64,000 nt of DNA from Mesostigma viride (GCA_009746045.1 RPFO01000041.1:145001-209000); one strand, 5' to 3'; shown: positions 52,163 to 63,849, counted from the first letter of the stretch. A program made the numbers and translations. The notes: generated by a model not told the origin, from the letters alone.

Positions 52163-54785
52163 CTGAGATATGTGGCATGGTCAGGTGTATGTAGTCTCCA
52201 CTCCCAGAGTCTGGGCAAAACATATCCCTCAGCAGTACCTGAAAGCTAACATAGGTGTTGAAGGGCTGCAATCAGCCCCTCGCATTTTCAGGATGTCAGC
52301 TCAGGCTGTGTTTGAAAAGCTAGGGGCTAGATATGATGACATAGACCCTTGCTTCTTTGTGGTCCCACACCCTCATGGCATACTCATCTTTGTGTGGCAT
52401 GGGGATGATCAGCTGATTGCTGGGCCAAGGCGTGCTGTAGATGATTATATTCGACAAGTGTCACAGCATTTTGAGATTGGCAAGCAAGTAGAGCTGGGCA
52501 CCACTGCCATAAAATTTTCTGGCACAATGTTACAACTCCAGCAGCATCAAAACCAGTGGGTGTGTGCACTTTACTCTCCTACTGATTACATGCACAGCTG
52601 CTTGGAGGTTCTGCAATCAAAAATCAAACCTGGTGCCTGTCCCACCATTAGAGGCAAGCTGGGGTGGTTGTGCTCAACTTGTGCACCTCACCTGGCTGTG
52701 GTTAGCAGAGTTGATGATGATGTCTTGATGCAAGTAGGTCACAAAGCCATCACCAAAACTCTCCAGGAAGGCCCTCCCCTTATATCTTGCATTCTTTGGA
52801 TCTCCACAAAACCATTCACATCCAAGCTATGATGGATAGTTCCATGGAGTCCAGGCAGATTACCAAGTTGCAGGCAAGGGAGTCAGGCTTGTATTTTGTG
52901 CAGAATGATGATGCACCCTTGTCTCTCATTTCATGGTACAGCCGGTTGCATAGACGCAAGGCTGTCAGCAGCAATGCTGCTGAGTGCAGGGCAGTGGTGT
53001 CAGCAGTGCTTCATGCAAGATATTTGAATCATGTGCTGGTTTGGTTGCAGATGCAAGCAGGCAGCAGCGCTGGGGTGGTTGCACATTTGCTCACTGACAG
53101 TTAGTCAGTCCTCAGCTTCCTTGCTAACCCCTATGCTGTGCACACTGATCTTGATTGGGTGGTCCTCAAACAGGAATCCACCTACTGGGAGTCCACCCGT
53201 CACGTGGAGGACAAGCACAACGCTGCTGACGCACTTACTAAAGTGCCTCAGCAGGCAGCTGATCAGTATCAGCTGTTGTACCACCTCAGATGAACCCGTA
53301 TGGCAAGCAGGCAACCCTGCTCCATCGGGGGGACGCCTAGCAGGTCCCTGTTAACCAGGGGCGCCTAGGTAACCCAGTACCCCTTGGGCAGGTCCAAGGG
53401 GCAGGTTGTGCTTCCAGTAAGGGGGGTTGGTTGGAGTCTGTTTGTTTTTCTGCATCTTCATGCCCTATGCCAATAAAGTCTTTTGATTTTTCACACACCA
53501 TGGAATTTCGTGCTGCTCACCTTCATAGGTGGGCAGCCTGGGGATGTATCTCACAATCTTTGTCCATTAGGGTTGTATGCCTTGGTTGATAGGCCTTGAG
53601 CTCAGTGGCTCAGGTGCCTCCCATTCAAGTGGAGGGTCAAACCTTCCTTGACAGGTGGTTACCCAGGACCCCAGTTCACTGTGGGCTTCCTGGGCCACCT
53701 GGCCTCACTGTTCAGTGGCAGTAAAGGCATGGGTGCTGTCATGTTGTCTAGTACAATGTGATCAGCACAGGTCCAGGATGTAATACTCCTGTCACCTGTC
53801 ACCAGGACTTCAGCCACCACTGTGCAGCAGGGCAGGGGTGGCTGGTCCTCACACGTTGTGCAGGTGCAACGTGGACAGTTCAGGGTGCAATAAACCTGGC
53901 TACTGTCACTCCTCAGGTTGCAGGTGACCTGAGCTCAGTTGCCCCAGCCTGGCTGGGTGCTATGTTTTCTGAGTGGGCGATGATGATGGAACAACATGAA
54001 ACCTCTTAAACGGTTTACCTTGGCATTTTTTTTGACAGTGGCTCTCTTTGCTGCTGAAGCACTCCATGGATAGGTAGACAGGCATGGCTATCTCCCTTGT
54101 GGGCTCGCGAGGAGGAGGAACTCCCCGGGTCTGTTGAGCTAAACTTGATGCCACTAGAAGTATTGCACGAGTTCTGGGGCCCATCTTTTTCAGTCCAGAT
54201 GTTGCAGTATGGGTGTCAGTTGCTCAGCACCTCAGTCAGCTTGGAGTCAGTCTCCTAGCTGGGCAGGATCAGGCTTGAAGTCGCTAGCCTTCAACCTGAA
54301 AGGAAAACATAATGGGAGTTAGATGAGATGCTTAGGCTGACACACGGATTTCCGGCCTGCGCGCCGCGTATTCCCTACCGCGGCTGAGCGGGACACCTCA
54401 GTACTGTACGGCAGGTCGTACGGTACTGAGGTGTCATGTGGACTGACGTACGTGCAGTTAGTGCCAGACTGTTCCTAGGCTCTAGCTCGACCCGCCAGAT
54501 CCGGGTTATCCGGGTCTGAAGGGCCGAGTGTAGTTGATGCTAGTGACGTGGTCGCATGGCATTGCAGTGTACAGTTGTCCACTGGTAGGCGCTGCAGTGG
54601 AGCGCTGCCATAGGCATATAGGCGTAGCACTGGGGAGTGCCACAGCACCGAGTTTGCACAGTTCCATTCTGAGCTCTTCGCGTTCGTTGTATTATTTGCC
54701 TAATACAATCTCTTTCTTCGCTCTCAGCATTTGTGAGTTGTCCACCGCATTCTCGGCGTTCCAACTGTAGTCCTTAGCCAGCTAC
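52142..54785 (+). mobile_element. Copia-like retrotransposon fragment, right arm of palindrome
   Basis: The + strand arm includes about 250 bp more of the RT than the left arm (the 52142-52390 spacer), then runs in mirror image to the left arm as far as about 54785. No complete LTR pair is present. A purine-rich GTAAGGGGGG near 53418 followed by TTGGTTGGAGTC may mark the start of a 3' LTR, with CCAATAAAG at 53470. Confidence 0.85.
52170..53291 (+). pseudogene. Copia-like RT/RNase H, right copy
   Basis: The ORF starts in the RT with EGLQSAPRIFRMSAQAVFEK and DDIDPCFF, matching the Copia GLKQAPR...DPCLF block, then VWHGDDQLIAG. A two-base insertion near 52785 (CTTATATC versus CTTATC in the left copy) shifts the frame. 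A TAG follows at 53102-53104 after LLTDS, shared with the left copy. The frame then continues as SVLSFLANPYAVHTDLDWVV and ends with HNAADALTK. The protein is inactive unless the stop is read through. Confidence 0.87.
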
Positions 54786-55322
54786 ATCAATTCGTTCGTC
54801 TTTGTTCCTAAAGGAATTTTAAATTTCGTGACATCGTGCGCATGCGGCATTTCACGAAGCTACTGCAATCGCATTACGCTAAACAAAGTAAGCCAATGTT
54901 CCTAATTAGCGCCCGCATATGCATGCCACGTTTAGTCGCAAGGAGTCGCATAGACTATCTGTCTCACACTTAGTTGATCATCGCTCACTTGCTTACTGCT
55001 CCATGAGGGGAGCTGTGTACTACTGATTCTCTATCTTTTATGTATGGCCTTTTGCCATTCTTCAGGTTTCCACTCGTTCCCGTCGCTTGACAGGCTACTA
55101 AAGATGTCTTTGAGTTACGCGACATTTTCGGCCTCGTTTACTCTACACCCGGCACATCTGGGCTACTCATTATGTGCCGATGTCCACCGTAAGTTATTCA
55201 AGTTTTTTGCCTTGCATGGTTGTCAGTTTTGCTGGGCAATTTCTCCCCACCGAGATCTCTTTTTTCGCTTTGGCAACGCCATGCTATTGTATGGTATGCC
55301 TTCGTGCCATGCTAGTGGGTAG
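54786..55322. other. No feature recognised
   Basis: Short + strand ORF at 55044-55322 without motif. No RNA gene or repeat seen. Confidence 0.4.
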
Positions 55323-57148
55323 GTAGGTTCACGTGCTTGTTCGTTGTCAAGAGAGGAATGCGTGTGGGTGGGTGGGTGAACGCGCTTTTTCCTTGTCAAG
55401 GGAGGGATGCATGTGGGGTGGGTGAGTGCAAGTGCTTTTTCCTGTCAAAGGAGGGATGCATGTGGGGTGGGTGAGTGCACGTGCTTGTTCCTTGTCAAGG
55501 GAGGGATGCACGTGGGGTGGGTGGTTGCACGTGCTTTTTCCTTGTCAAAGGAGGGATGCATGTGGGGTGGGTGAGTGCACGCGCTTGTTCCTTGTCAAGG
55601 GAGGGATGCATGTGGGGTGGGTGGGTGCACGCGCTTGTTCCTTGTCAACGGAGGGGTTCATGTGCAGTAGGTGCGTGCACGTGCTTGTTTCTTGTAAAGG
55701 GAGGACTGCATGTGGGGTGGGTGGCTGCATGCGCTTGTTCCTTGTCAAGGGAGGGATGCATGTGGGGTGGGTGGGTGCATGCGCTTGTTCCTTGTCGAGG
55801 GAGGGATGCATGTGGGGTGGGTGGGTGCACGTGCTTGTTCCTTATCAAGGGAGGGATGCTTGTGCATTAGGTGGGTTCACGTGCTTGTTTCTTGTAAAGG
55901 GAGGGATGCATGTGGGGTGGGTGGCTGCATGCGCTTGTTCCTTGTCAAGGGAGGGATGCATGCGCCGTGGGTGGGTGCATGCTCTTGTTCCTTGTCAAGG
56001 TAGAGATGCATGTGGGTGGGTGGGTGCATGAAATTGTTCCTTGTCAAGGGAGGGACGCAGGTGGGGTGGGTGTTGGAAAAGTAGAGGAAACTAATGGGTT
56101 TTACACAATGCCTTTTGCTTGGCCTTGCTACCCTTTCACCTTGCAGGTGATGAAAGACTGAGCTTGAAGACAATGGAAGAGAGACCAGAAAACGAGTTTT
56201 ATTTCATAGATTTAGAGGTTAGGAAAAGAGTTTGAATGGAGGTTCAATGGAGGTTAAATGGAGGTTGACTAGAGGTTAAATGGAGGTTGAATAGAGGTTA
56301 AATGGAGGTTGAATAGAGGTTAAATGGAGGTTCCTGCCCTTAGGGGGCAGTTTCCTTTTATACCTTTTAGGCTAGGAAGGATGACATCAGCAATGACATC
56401 ATCACAGAAGCTTGTAGAAACATCCTAGCATATTCCCAGCATATTATCAGTATATTCCAGGAATATTCCTGGCATATTCTTAGAACATTCCTAGAACATG
56501 CTAGGCATGATCCAATGAGCTGGCATAATAGCTAGATGCCAAGTGTCTACGTAATAATGTGCCACATAACATGATTAATAAAGTGACACATCTCTTCTCC
56601 TTGGAGTTACAAGTGTCATGCAATTAGTCTACCCACTTGTCGTCATGTAAGTCATAACATGTGTCATCATGAGCTTCCAACACTTGTCAGCTCATGGACC
56701 AAACACTTGTCCAATAGGCCATAGCACCACTTGTCAATCCAATACGTGATGCTACTAGGCTGACTCAGGGTACAAGTCATCCATGTCCAAGAACAGGACT
56801 ATGGCACATGAATATTGATCAGCTCATTGAGCCCGATTCATCTAGCTTGTCATAGCTATCAAATTCCCAGTCCATATGGAATAAATCCAACAAGAAATAA
56901 ATCAGGCTGGGATATATTGTGGCCAGGTGGATATAATATCCCTAACAGTGGGTGGGTGCACATGCTTGTTCCTTGTCGAGGGAGGGATGCATGTGGGGTG
57001 GGTGGGTGCATGTGTGTGTTCTTTATCAAGGGAGGGATGCATTGCAGTAGGTGGGCCCACATGCTTGTTTCTTGTAAAGGGAGGGATGCATGTGGGGTGG
57101 GTGGGTGCATGCGCTTGTTCCTTGTCGAGGGAGAGATGCATGTGGGCC
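55323..57148. repeat. Approximately 59-bp minisatellite, about 16 copies, interrupted
   Basis: Units contain GGGAGGGATGCATGTGGGGT, GGGTGGGTGCACGTGCTTGT and TCCTTGTCAA. About 13 copies lie left (55323-56070) and three and a half right (56948-57148) of a solo LTR. It is G-rich with many GGG runs on the + strand. ORFs in several frames are artefacts. Confidence 0.93.
56066..56952 (+). mobile_element. Solo LTR, 877 bp, with 5-bp target-site duplication
   Basis: It begins TGTTGG at 56071 and ends CTAACA at 56947, the TG...CA ends expected of an LTR. It is flanked by GTGGG at 56066-56070 and 56948-56952. Inside are tandem GGTTAAATGGAGGTTGA repeats (56236-56332), a TATA-like TTTTATACC (56356) and AATAAA near 56880, which suggest + orientation. 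It splits the minisatellite, so it is younger than the array. Confidence 0.88.
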
Positions 57149-58615
57149 GCTAGCTTCCCTCCCCTCCCCTCCCTTCTTAGCTTCCCTCCTTCCTTGCATT
57201 ACCTAAGTTCATATAGCTTCCTTTCCCTCCCCTCCCATATCCCATAGCTTAATGCCCTTCCCGTTCCTCCATCTCCCTTTGTAGCTTTCCTCCCCTCCCT
57301 TTCTTAGCTTCCCTCCTTCCTTGCATTACCTAAGTTCCTTTAGCTTCCTTCCTCTCCCCTCCCATCCCTGAGCTTCCCTCCCCTTTCGTCCCTCTCCCTT
57401 AGCAGCTTTCCTCCCCCTCCCTTTCTTAGCTTCCCTCCTTCCTTGCATTACCTAAGTTCCTTTAGCTTCCTTCCCCTCCCCTCCCACCATATCCCATAGC
57501 TTAATGCCCTTCCCTTTCCTCCCTCTCCCTTAGTAGCTTTCCTCCCCCTCCCTTGCTTAGCTTCCCTCCCTCGTTGCATTACCTAAGTTCCTTTAGCTTC
57601 CTTCCTCTCCCCTCCCATCCCTGAGCTTCCCTCCCCTTTCGTCCCTCTCCCTTAGCAGCTTTCCTCCCCTTCCCTTTCTTAGCTTCCCTCCTTCCTTGCA
57701 TTACCTAAGTTCCTTTAGCTTCCTTCCCCTCCCCTCCCATATCCCATAGCTTAATGCCCTTCCCGTTCCTCCCTCTCAGTTAGTAGCTTTTCTCCCCTCC
57801 CTTTCTTAGCTTCCCTCCTTCCTTGCATTACCTAAGTTCCTTTAGCTTCCTTCCCCTCTTCTCCCATATCCCGCCATAGCTTAATGCCCTTCCCTTTCCT
57901 CCCTCTCCCTTAGTAGCTTTCCTCCCTTCCCTTTCTTAGCTTCCCTCCTTCCTTGCATTACCTAAGTTCCTTTAGCTTCCTTCCCCTCCCCTCCCATCCC
58001 TTAGCTTCCCTCCCCTTTCCTCCCTCTCCCTTCTAAGTAGCTTTCCTCCCCTTCCCTTTCTTAGCTTGGGGGCTTCCTTGCATTACCGAAGTTCCTTTAG
58101 CTTCCTTCCCCTCCCCTCCCATATCCCATAGATCAATGCCCTTCCCTTTCCTCCCTCTCCCTTAGTAGCTTTCCTCCCTTCCCTTTCTTAGCTTCCCTCC
58201 TTCCTTGCATTACCTAAGTTCCTTTAGCTTCCTTCCCCTCCCCTCCCATATCCCATAGCTTAATGCCCTTCCCGTTCCTCCCTCTCCCCTCCCTTTCTCA
58301 GCTTCTCTCCTTCCTTGCATTACCTAAGTTCCTTTAGCTTCCTTCCCCTCTTCTCCCATATCCCATAGATCAACTTGCCCTTCCCTTTCCTCCCTCTCCC
58401 TTAGTAGCTTTCCTCCCCTTCCCTTTCTTAGCTTCCCTCCTTCCTTGCATTTATACCTAAGTTCCTTTAGCTTCCTTCCCCTCCCCTCCCATGTCCCATA
58501 GCTTAATGCCCTCCCCTTTCGACCCTCTCCCTTAGTAGCTTTCCTCCCCTTCCCTTTCTTAGCTTCCCTCCTTCCTTGCAGTTCCTAAGTTCCTTTAGCT
58601 TCCTTCCCCTCAGTT
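57149..58615. repeat. Pyrimidine-rich satellite, units of about 122-131 bp, about 12 copies
   Basis: Units contain TTGCATTACCTAAGTTCCTT, TAGCTTCCTTCCCCTCCCCT, CCCATAGCTTAATGCCC and CTCTCCCTTAGTAGCTTTCC. The + strand is about 75-80% pyrimidine for 1.45 kb. Copies differ by small insertions and deletions. Confidence 0.93.
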
Positions 58616-58623
58616 AATATGGC

Positions 58624-59335
58624 TGTTACGTCCAAGCTCTAAAAGAGAAGAAAGGGCTGGAGTTAATATTGCCTGGCAAGCAATACTATTCTACTAAGCT
58701 ACTTGGCTTGTAGAGATTCTACTTCCGGTTACTACAATCCAGAAACAGGTTCATTCTGATGAGTATTGCTCGAGATATGAGCAAGATACTGTTCTACTAC
58801 ATTCTGCTTGGATTCGGTGATTCTACGGTGGTTCTTCAAGTGACGCGTGGCATACGACGTCTTGTCACAGTGTACGATAGGACATTTAGTCTCCGACACT
58901 GCGGTCTATTCAATGCTATTGATTAGTAGACGTAACAAATAGTGACAGGACTTGTGCGACAGGACACTGATGTGACTATTTATGGATGACGAGTCGAGAT
59001 CTGCTGGTCCAGAGTGAAGGACTGAGCAATATTGTGAGATGATCTGTCCTATCAGTCATCTGGATGTGACTGCGTCACAATTAGTATATAACGAGCAGGA
59101 CGCTGCCACTTGGTAGCACCACTTTCCCTGCACCTGTGTCCTCGCACCTTTGGCGACGGTTCTCACGTGCCTCGTGCATTCTGTGCTGGTAGCCATAACC
59201 AGCAACGTAAACCTATTGATTAATATAACTACTTCCCCTGTAGATATTAATCAGTGCAGGCTGAACCACAGTCCAGCCACAGTTTCTTTGATTCGAATTA
59301 CAATCGAGTTCGTAATCTACTGATTAGGGCATTGA
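58624..59335 (+). mobile_element. Possible LTR and leader of an LTR retrotransposon
   Basis: TGTTACGTC at 58624 and GACGTAACA at 58928-58936 are inverted ends, which could mark a short LTR of 313 bp. Alternatively the LTR extends to about 59330: a TATATAA at 59082-59088 followed by transcript-like sequence and GATTTCTGGTGTCG, a possible primer-binding site. No matching second LTR or flanking duplication was found. Confidence 0.35.
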
Positions 59336-60235
59336 TTTCTGGTGTCGTCAAAGTCTACGGTGTTGTTCCATTATAATATGGGAAACACGCGTGAATTTCG
59401 TGAACCATCTTTGGAGGCGCGGTGGATCCTTCGTCAAGCCTCAATCTCAACGTCAGCGGAGCAGTTGTCGAATTTTGTTATCTCAAAGGTCGTCGGCAAG
59501 CATCTACGTACGAATCTGCCTGCAGCAGGATGCGCCATATATGAACGTTAAGTTGCGCGTGCAGTGGATTTCAGTTTTATGATCTGAATTTTACGGGAAT
59601 GTTGTAGCGGACTTTTGTATTCCGTTTCTGGCCTGATTTTTGTGCACGGACTTCGCAATAAAAGCTTTGGATTTTATCGTTTCAAGGCCGGGATTTTGTG
59701 CTGCGAAACTGGGTTTAGGTTTCGTGAAAATATGTTGTTGTAATTACGTATGCTATACGAACAACGTAGTTACGAATATGGAGTCGGTGGGGCCTGGTCC
59801 AGATTTGTTGCGCTTCTGCGAATGTAGTACGAAGTTTGTTTTGTGCCAGAATTGCGCAATTAGTGCAATATTTTATTATTGGCTGCTGCATATGCGCAGT
59901 TGTGATGGAAGCAATGATACGAAAAATTATATATAATTTCGTATGCAGCGGAATTAAGTGTTGTCACTGCGACAGCATTGGCATTGCTAGCAGGGCATGT
60001 CGGATATTTGTCCTATATATGTGGATGATGATTATACCAAGGTTTATGCTGTATAAATTTTCTTGTGCAGAACAAGCTCATGCTAATCCTTTCCCTTATA
60101 TAAAGCGAGCTTCGTGACCGTTGGTCGTCATAATTAGGGGGAGTACCGCCGATAATTAGGTAGAAAATCGTGGTACAAAAATCAGCCATTGGGGGGTACT
60201 CCGGGGGTCGACGGGAGAATCGCAGATATCGCAGA
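59336..60235. other. No gene recognised
   Basis: Several short + strand ORFs (59342-59551, 59640-59936, 59836-60117) have no motif. The sequence is compatible with the decayed interior of the possible LTR element to the left. Confidence 0.35.
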
Positions 60236-60237
60236 TA

Positions 60238-60402
60238 CAGTACGTACGGCGAGCGAGCGAAGCGAGCGAGCACCCTACCGCGAGCGAGCGAAGCGAGCGA
60301 GCACCGTACGGCGAGCGAGCGGAGCGAGCGAGCACCGTACGGCAATCGAGCGAAGCGAGCGAGCACCGTACGGCGAGCGAGCGGAGCGAGCGAGCACCGT
60401 AC
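60238..60402. repeat. Approximately 32-bp minisatellite of GCGAGCGA type, 5 copies
   Basis: Units read ACCGTACGGCGAGCGAGCGA then AGCGAGCGAGC. GTACGGCG and GCGAGC sub-repeats give open frames in all six frames, producing Ser-Glu-Arg-rich ORFs that are not genes. Confidence 0.93.
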
Positions 60403-60414
60403 TGCTACAGGGGC

Positions 60415-60662
60415 AGCTCACGTAGGTGGGACGCGAGTGGAACACTTTTCACCTAGGAGAGACACCAGGTTCAGGTACGTGGAACAGCCATGTTTCAGGT
60501 ATTCATGTAAGTGGGACAGGGTAGCTTTCAAAATTCAGTGTGGTGGGACAGTTACATGTTCAAAATTCAGGTCGGTGGGACAGGCAAATTTTCAATTACA
60601 TGTAGGTGGGACACATGTTCATACACATACAAAACACAGGTTGGTGGGACATGTCCCACCGA
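60415..60662. repeat. Degenerate GTAGGTGGGACA repeats
   Basis: Six or seven copies of (G)TAGGTGGGACA or its variants, spaced 40-60 bp apart and joined by TTCAAAATTCAGG-like sequence. The last forms a hairpin GGTGGGACATGTCCCACC at 60643-60660. Confidence 0.8.
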
Positions 60663-61079
60663 GTTGTGTGGCATGGATGTGTAACACCTATAATGCGCTA
60701 GTTTCAGCTATACTGTCTGCACTCGTTTCAGTGCTATATAAACTGTGCCGGAAAGGTCACGGCAAGCCCTACCTAGCCTATTCAAGGTGTGCCAGAAATA
60801 CGGCAGGCGGGTGCGATTATTAATGACGCAACCGGCAACCCTAATACCTCCGTTTACAACATGATGGCCAGATATTAAAAACATGAAGGGCAGTTGGGCC
60901 CACAGGGAAAAGTCTACATCGCAACAAGGCACCATGCGACTCCGTAGTCAGCGATCACAAACGTTTGCTTCACCCTTTCCGTGCGCTTCTGCTCATGCTG
61001 TTTAGGGTACCTGCACATAAGAAACGTGCCAAGACACACAACCACACACCATAATAATGCATTACAAATGCGAAGTACA

Positions 61080-61350
61080 ATGTTGTTGTTGTTGTTGGTG
61101 GTTGTTGTTGTGGTGGTGGTGGCGGCGGCGGCGGCGGCGGTACATGGTGGTGGTGGGGGGTGGGGGGTGGGGTGGGGGTGGGGGTGTGGGGGTGTGGGGG
61201 TGTGGGGGGGTGCGTCCCTGTGTTGTGGTGCGTGTGCGTGTGACAGTGCATATGTACGTGTGATGTACGCGTGATGTGTGATGGGTGATGTGTGATGTGC
61301 GATGTGTGATGGGTGATGTGTGATTGATGTGTGATGTGTGATGTGTGTGT
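61080..61350. repeat. GTT/GGT/GGC microsatellite, G-rich tract and GTGATGT repeats
   Basis: TGT, GTG and GGC trinucleotides (61080-61140) are followed by GGGGTGGGGG-type runs to 61210, which fit the pattern of G-quadruplexes, and by GTGATGTGTGATGGGTGATG repeats (61256-61345). Confidence 0.9.
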
Positions 61351-61544
61351 GCTCATACGCCTACTAATATGTTGGCCCATTTGATCATGCCGACGTGACC
61401 TGTCGCATGTGTGCGGTAGACATATGTACTGCATGCTACCTAGTCACACATGGCATGGGTTTGCAGAGTTACATACAGAGTGTACATTCTTGTCACATAA
61501 ATGGTCCAGTATATCTTGGAGCCAACCCATGCAACGATACTTAC

Positions 61545-61905
61545 TTGACCACCATGCGCCAGTGGTTGTCATACTTCTTTGCATACGGGTCCTGTGGGTC
61601 AGGGTTTCCGTAGTACGTCAGGCCGTCACCATACAAGGTGAAAACCTGGTATTTGGCCCAGTCCGCCGTTGTCAGCACCTCGGCATGCTTTGCCACAGTG
61701 CGCTGTGGCGGAAGCTCGAGAGGAGGGAGAGAAGGCTTGGACTTTTTCTTGGCTGGGCGGGTGGCCTGATCCGTTGGTGGTGGTGCTCCCGCGGCTGGGT
61801 TGCCGACCCCTGCTGCCCCCACCTGGTCGGCTGCCCCCCCCTTCCCACCACGTCAGCTGCCTCACATCCGGCCTTGTCCCAGGTTGCCTTCACTGCTCCA
61901 GCCTT
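61545..61905 (-). CDS. Exon of an unidentified gene (downstream exon)
   Basis: Minus-strand exon: acceptor ...CAAG|AAG at 61905, donor AA|GTAAGT at 61544. It reads KAGAVKATWDKAGCEAADVV, then after a one-base break at the C-run 61834-61841 a Pro/Ala-rich linker, KKKSKPSLPPLELPPQRTVA, KHAEVLTTADWAKYQVFTLY and YGNPDPQDPYAKKYDNHWRM. The linker and its basic patch separate two folded-looking parts. The frame break is like the others in this window. Function unknown; further exons should lie at lower coordinates but none was recognised. Confidence 0.45.
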
Positions 61906-62211
61906 CTTGCATCATGAGCAATATCTTGCAAATAAAGGGGGGGCAGCTGGGATATCGCCAAGAAATGAGCAAGACTGCTAGTTTCCAACCCTTACATAAT
62001 TCATGATCACCCGTTGCTGGGTGGTTACGCTGCATCATTTGGCTGCATGCAACGAAGAAGACCATTACATACTTTCGGCTCTTCCACGTCAAATTCTCAC
62101 GGGGCCGGGCTGCATGCATACTCATGAAACAATCGAAACTCAGCAAACTAGTGCGACATGTACAAAATGCAGCAGGAAAAATACCGACAATCATGATGGA
62201 AATAAACTTAC

Positions 62212-62418
62212 GCGCACAAGCGCGCGGTTGACCATGTACCCCTTGCTCCGATACTCGCGAATCTCAGTGGCCACCTCTTTCTCCACCAAGGGAAACTTGG
62301 CCGTAGTCGGGTTTCTGACACGACTTGGGCACTTCTTCCCCGCTAGCTTGGGGTTGTCTGCTGCAGCCTTGATGGCCGCCTCCTCTGTGAGCATGCGGTT
62401 GAAGGTTGAAATCGGGAT
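62212..62418 (-). CDS. Exon of an unidentified gene with possible CENP-B/Tc5-type helix-turn-helix
   Basis: Minus-strand exon of 69 codons: acceptor GGCAG ending at 62419, donor CGC|GTAAGT at 62211. It reads IPISTFNRMLTEEAAIKAAA, then NPTTAKFPLVEKEVATEIRE and YRSKGYMVNRALVR. The pattern (K)FPLVEKEV..I.E.RSKGY.VNRALV resembles the second helix-turn-helix of CENP-B and Tc5/pogo transposases, with phase 0 at both ends joining the exon at 61905. The resemblance is short, so a DNA-binding or transposase origin is only a suggestion. Confidence 0.45.
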
Positions 62419-62620
62419 CTGCCGGCACTATCTCACCTGAAGGGGTGAGCTCCGGAAGGGCGTGTTCAGGCTCTATTGCGACCACGCTGGGCACGCACTC
62501 CTGATCAGCTGCAGCACTTGCACTTCCATTCTGAACCACTGACGTGGGAACATTAGGACTACAAGGCACAGCATCCTCACGCCTAGCCGACTCACCGCGA
62601 CACACATCACCTCTATGACG

Positions 62621-63830
62621 TCACTTGGGCATGGCTGGCCGTGGGGCGCGGCATGTGTTGGGGTCGTGTCCAGGAAGCCGAACCGCCCAGCAGCGCCGGC
62701 ACACTCGAGTCGCCTTGCCGAGGTCCAGCCGCAGCGTGCAGTTGTCCTCGGTGTGCCCCACGCCGGTGCACCGCTCGCAGACGACCTTCTCCTTGGGGAC
62801 ACCACCCTGCTGCTGTTGCTGCCTGCCAGTGCCGCCCTCCTGGCGAGGCTGCTTGCCCTGACCGCCTCCCGGCCCGCGTTTGCTGGACGCGTTCTGGTTG
62901 TGCCGACCACCGCGAGCTCGGCGTTTGCCACCCAACATTCGCACCACGTTGTCGGCCACCGTCGTGGACAGCTGGGTAACAAGAGTGGTCAAGTCCGACA
63001 GAGAAGCTGCTGGCGGGGTCGAGGCAGGCACAGGGTTTACCTGAGCAACTGTCGGCAGCTTGTTGTTACGCCTGGGGCCGCCCCGGTCCTTGAACATCTC
63101 CCGGAGGTGCGCCATGGCTGCGTTGAACCGTTTCTGGTCGTCCGGGGTGCCCACTACCACGGAAGAAGCTAGCGCAATTTTCATGCCGAGACCGGCCTTG
63201 ACATTGGCACGGCTCTCTGGCGTCAGCCCCAGCGCATCCAGAACTGCGCTGAGTAAATATTCGCTACTCATGTGCTTCAAGACACCCTTGCTCCGGACCT
63301 GGGCCGCGAATCTGGCCATGTCCGAGCTGAGGTAATTGGGGTCAAGCGACAGGTTGCGCACCAGCGCCTGCCCCTCCTTTTCCTCGTCAGGAAAGCTTGA
63401 GGTGTCGAGCACCTCTTGCAGGGCCTTCACTGTGTCGGGCCAGGTCCACGCCTCTTTGCTGGCGTTGATAATGACCCCTCGCACGTCCGCATTACCCGTA
63501 GCCTCGTTGCATACCTCTGACCGGCGCAGCTTGGTGAGGAAAACTGCGTCGGACAGTTCGTTGTAGTCCTGCCGGAGCTCGCCCAGGCTGTTAATAAACT
63601 CCTCCACGGCGGACGGCGTCAGAATTTCTGGCAGCTTACTTGGCAGCTCTTCTTTCTTGAAAACTTTCCGGGCAGTTGGTGCTGACTGCTGCCCCGGAGC
63701 GGTGCTGACCGAGCCATGCCCTTCACCGCTGGCTAGCACGCCGGCGATGGAGACGGGATTTTTGTTGTTTGGGGAACCGATTGTGGGAGGCTGAGCCCGC
63801 AGCCGCCACTGATTGCTGGCCAGGCCGCAA
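62621..63830 (-). CDS. Retrotransposon Gag-like protein with two zinc knuckles
   Basis: The minus-strand frame opens after a stop near 63833 and ends at TGA 62621-62623. No in-frame ATG is near the start; the frame includes VLASGEGHGS at 63739. The helical N-terminal half (LPEILTPSAVEEFINSLGEL, RQDYNELSDAVFLTKLRRSE) resembles a capsid-type Gag. The C-terminal part is basic (GGKRRARGGRHNQNASSKRG) and Gln-rich, then has CERCTGVGHTEDNC (C-X2-C-X4-H-X4-C, a classical zinc knuckle) and CRRCWAVRLPGHDPNTC. Knuckles of this kind bind the element's RNA. No polymerase follows within the window on this strand, so the element is a Gag-only remnant or is interrupted by the exons at lower coordinates. The 5' end may be spliced or incomplete. 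Confidence 0.75.
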
Positions 63831-63849
63831 GGAGCTCAGCGGCGCGGCG

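Noticed and set aside
55426-57247. Cysteine-rich ORFs of about 100-200 codons
   Set aside because: They are frames of the 59-bp G-rich minisatellite; the same Cys-Ser-Leu pattern recurs in different frames on both sides of the solo LTR.
60170-60823. 217-codon Ser/Glu/Arg/Ala-rich ORF
   Set aside because: It mostly reads the GCGAGCGA minisatellite and following degenerate repeats; such peptides appear in every frame.
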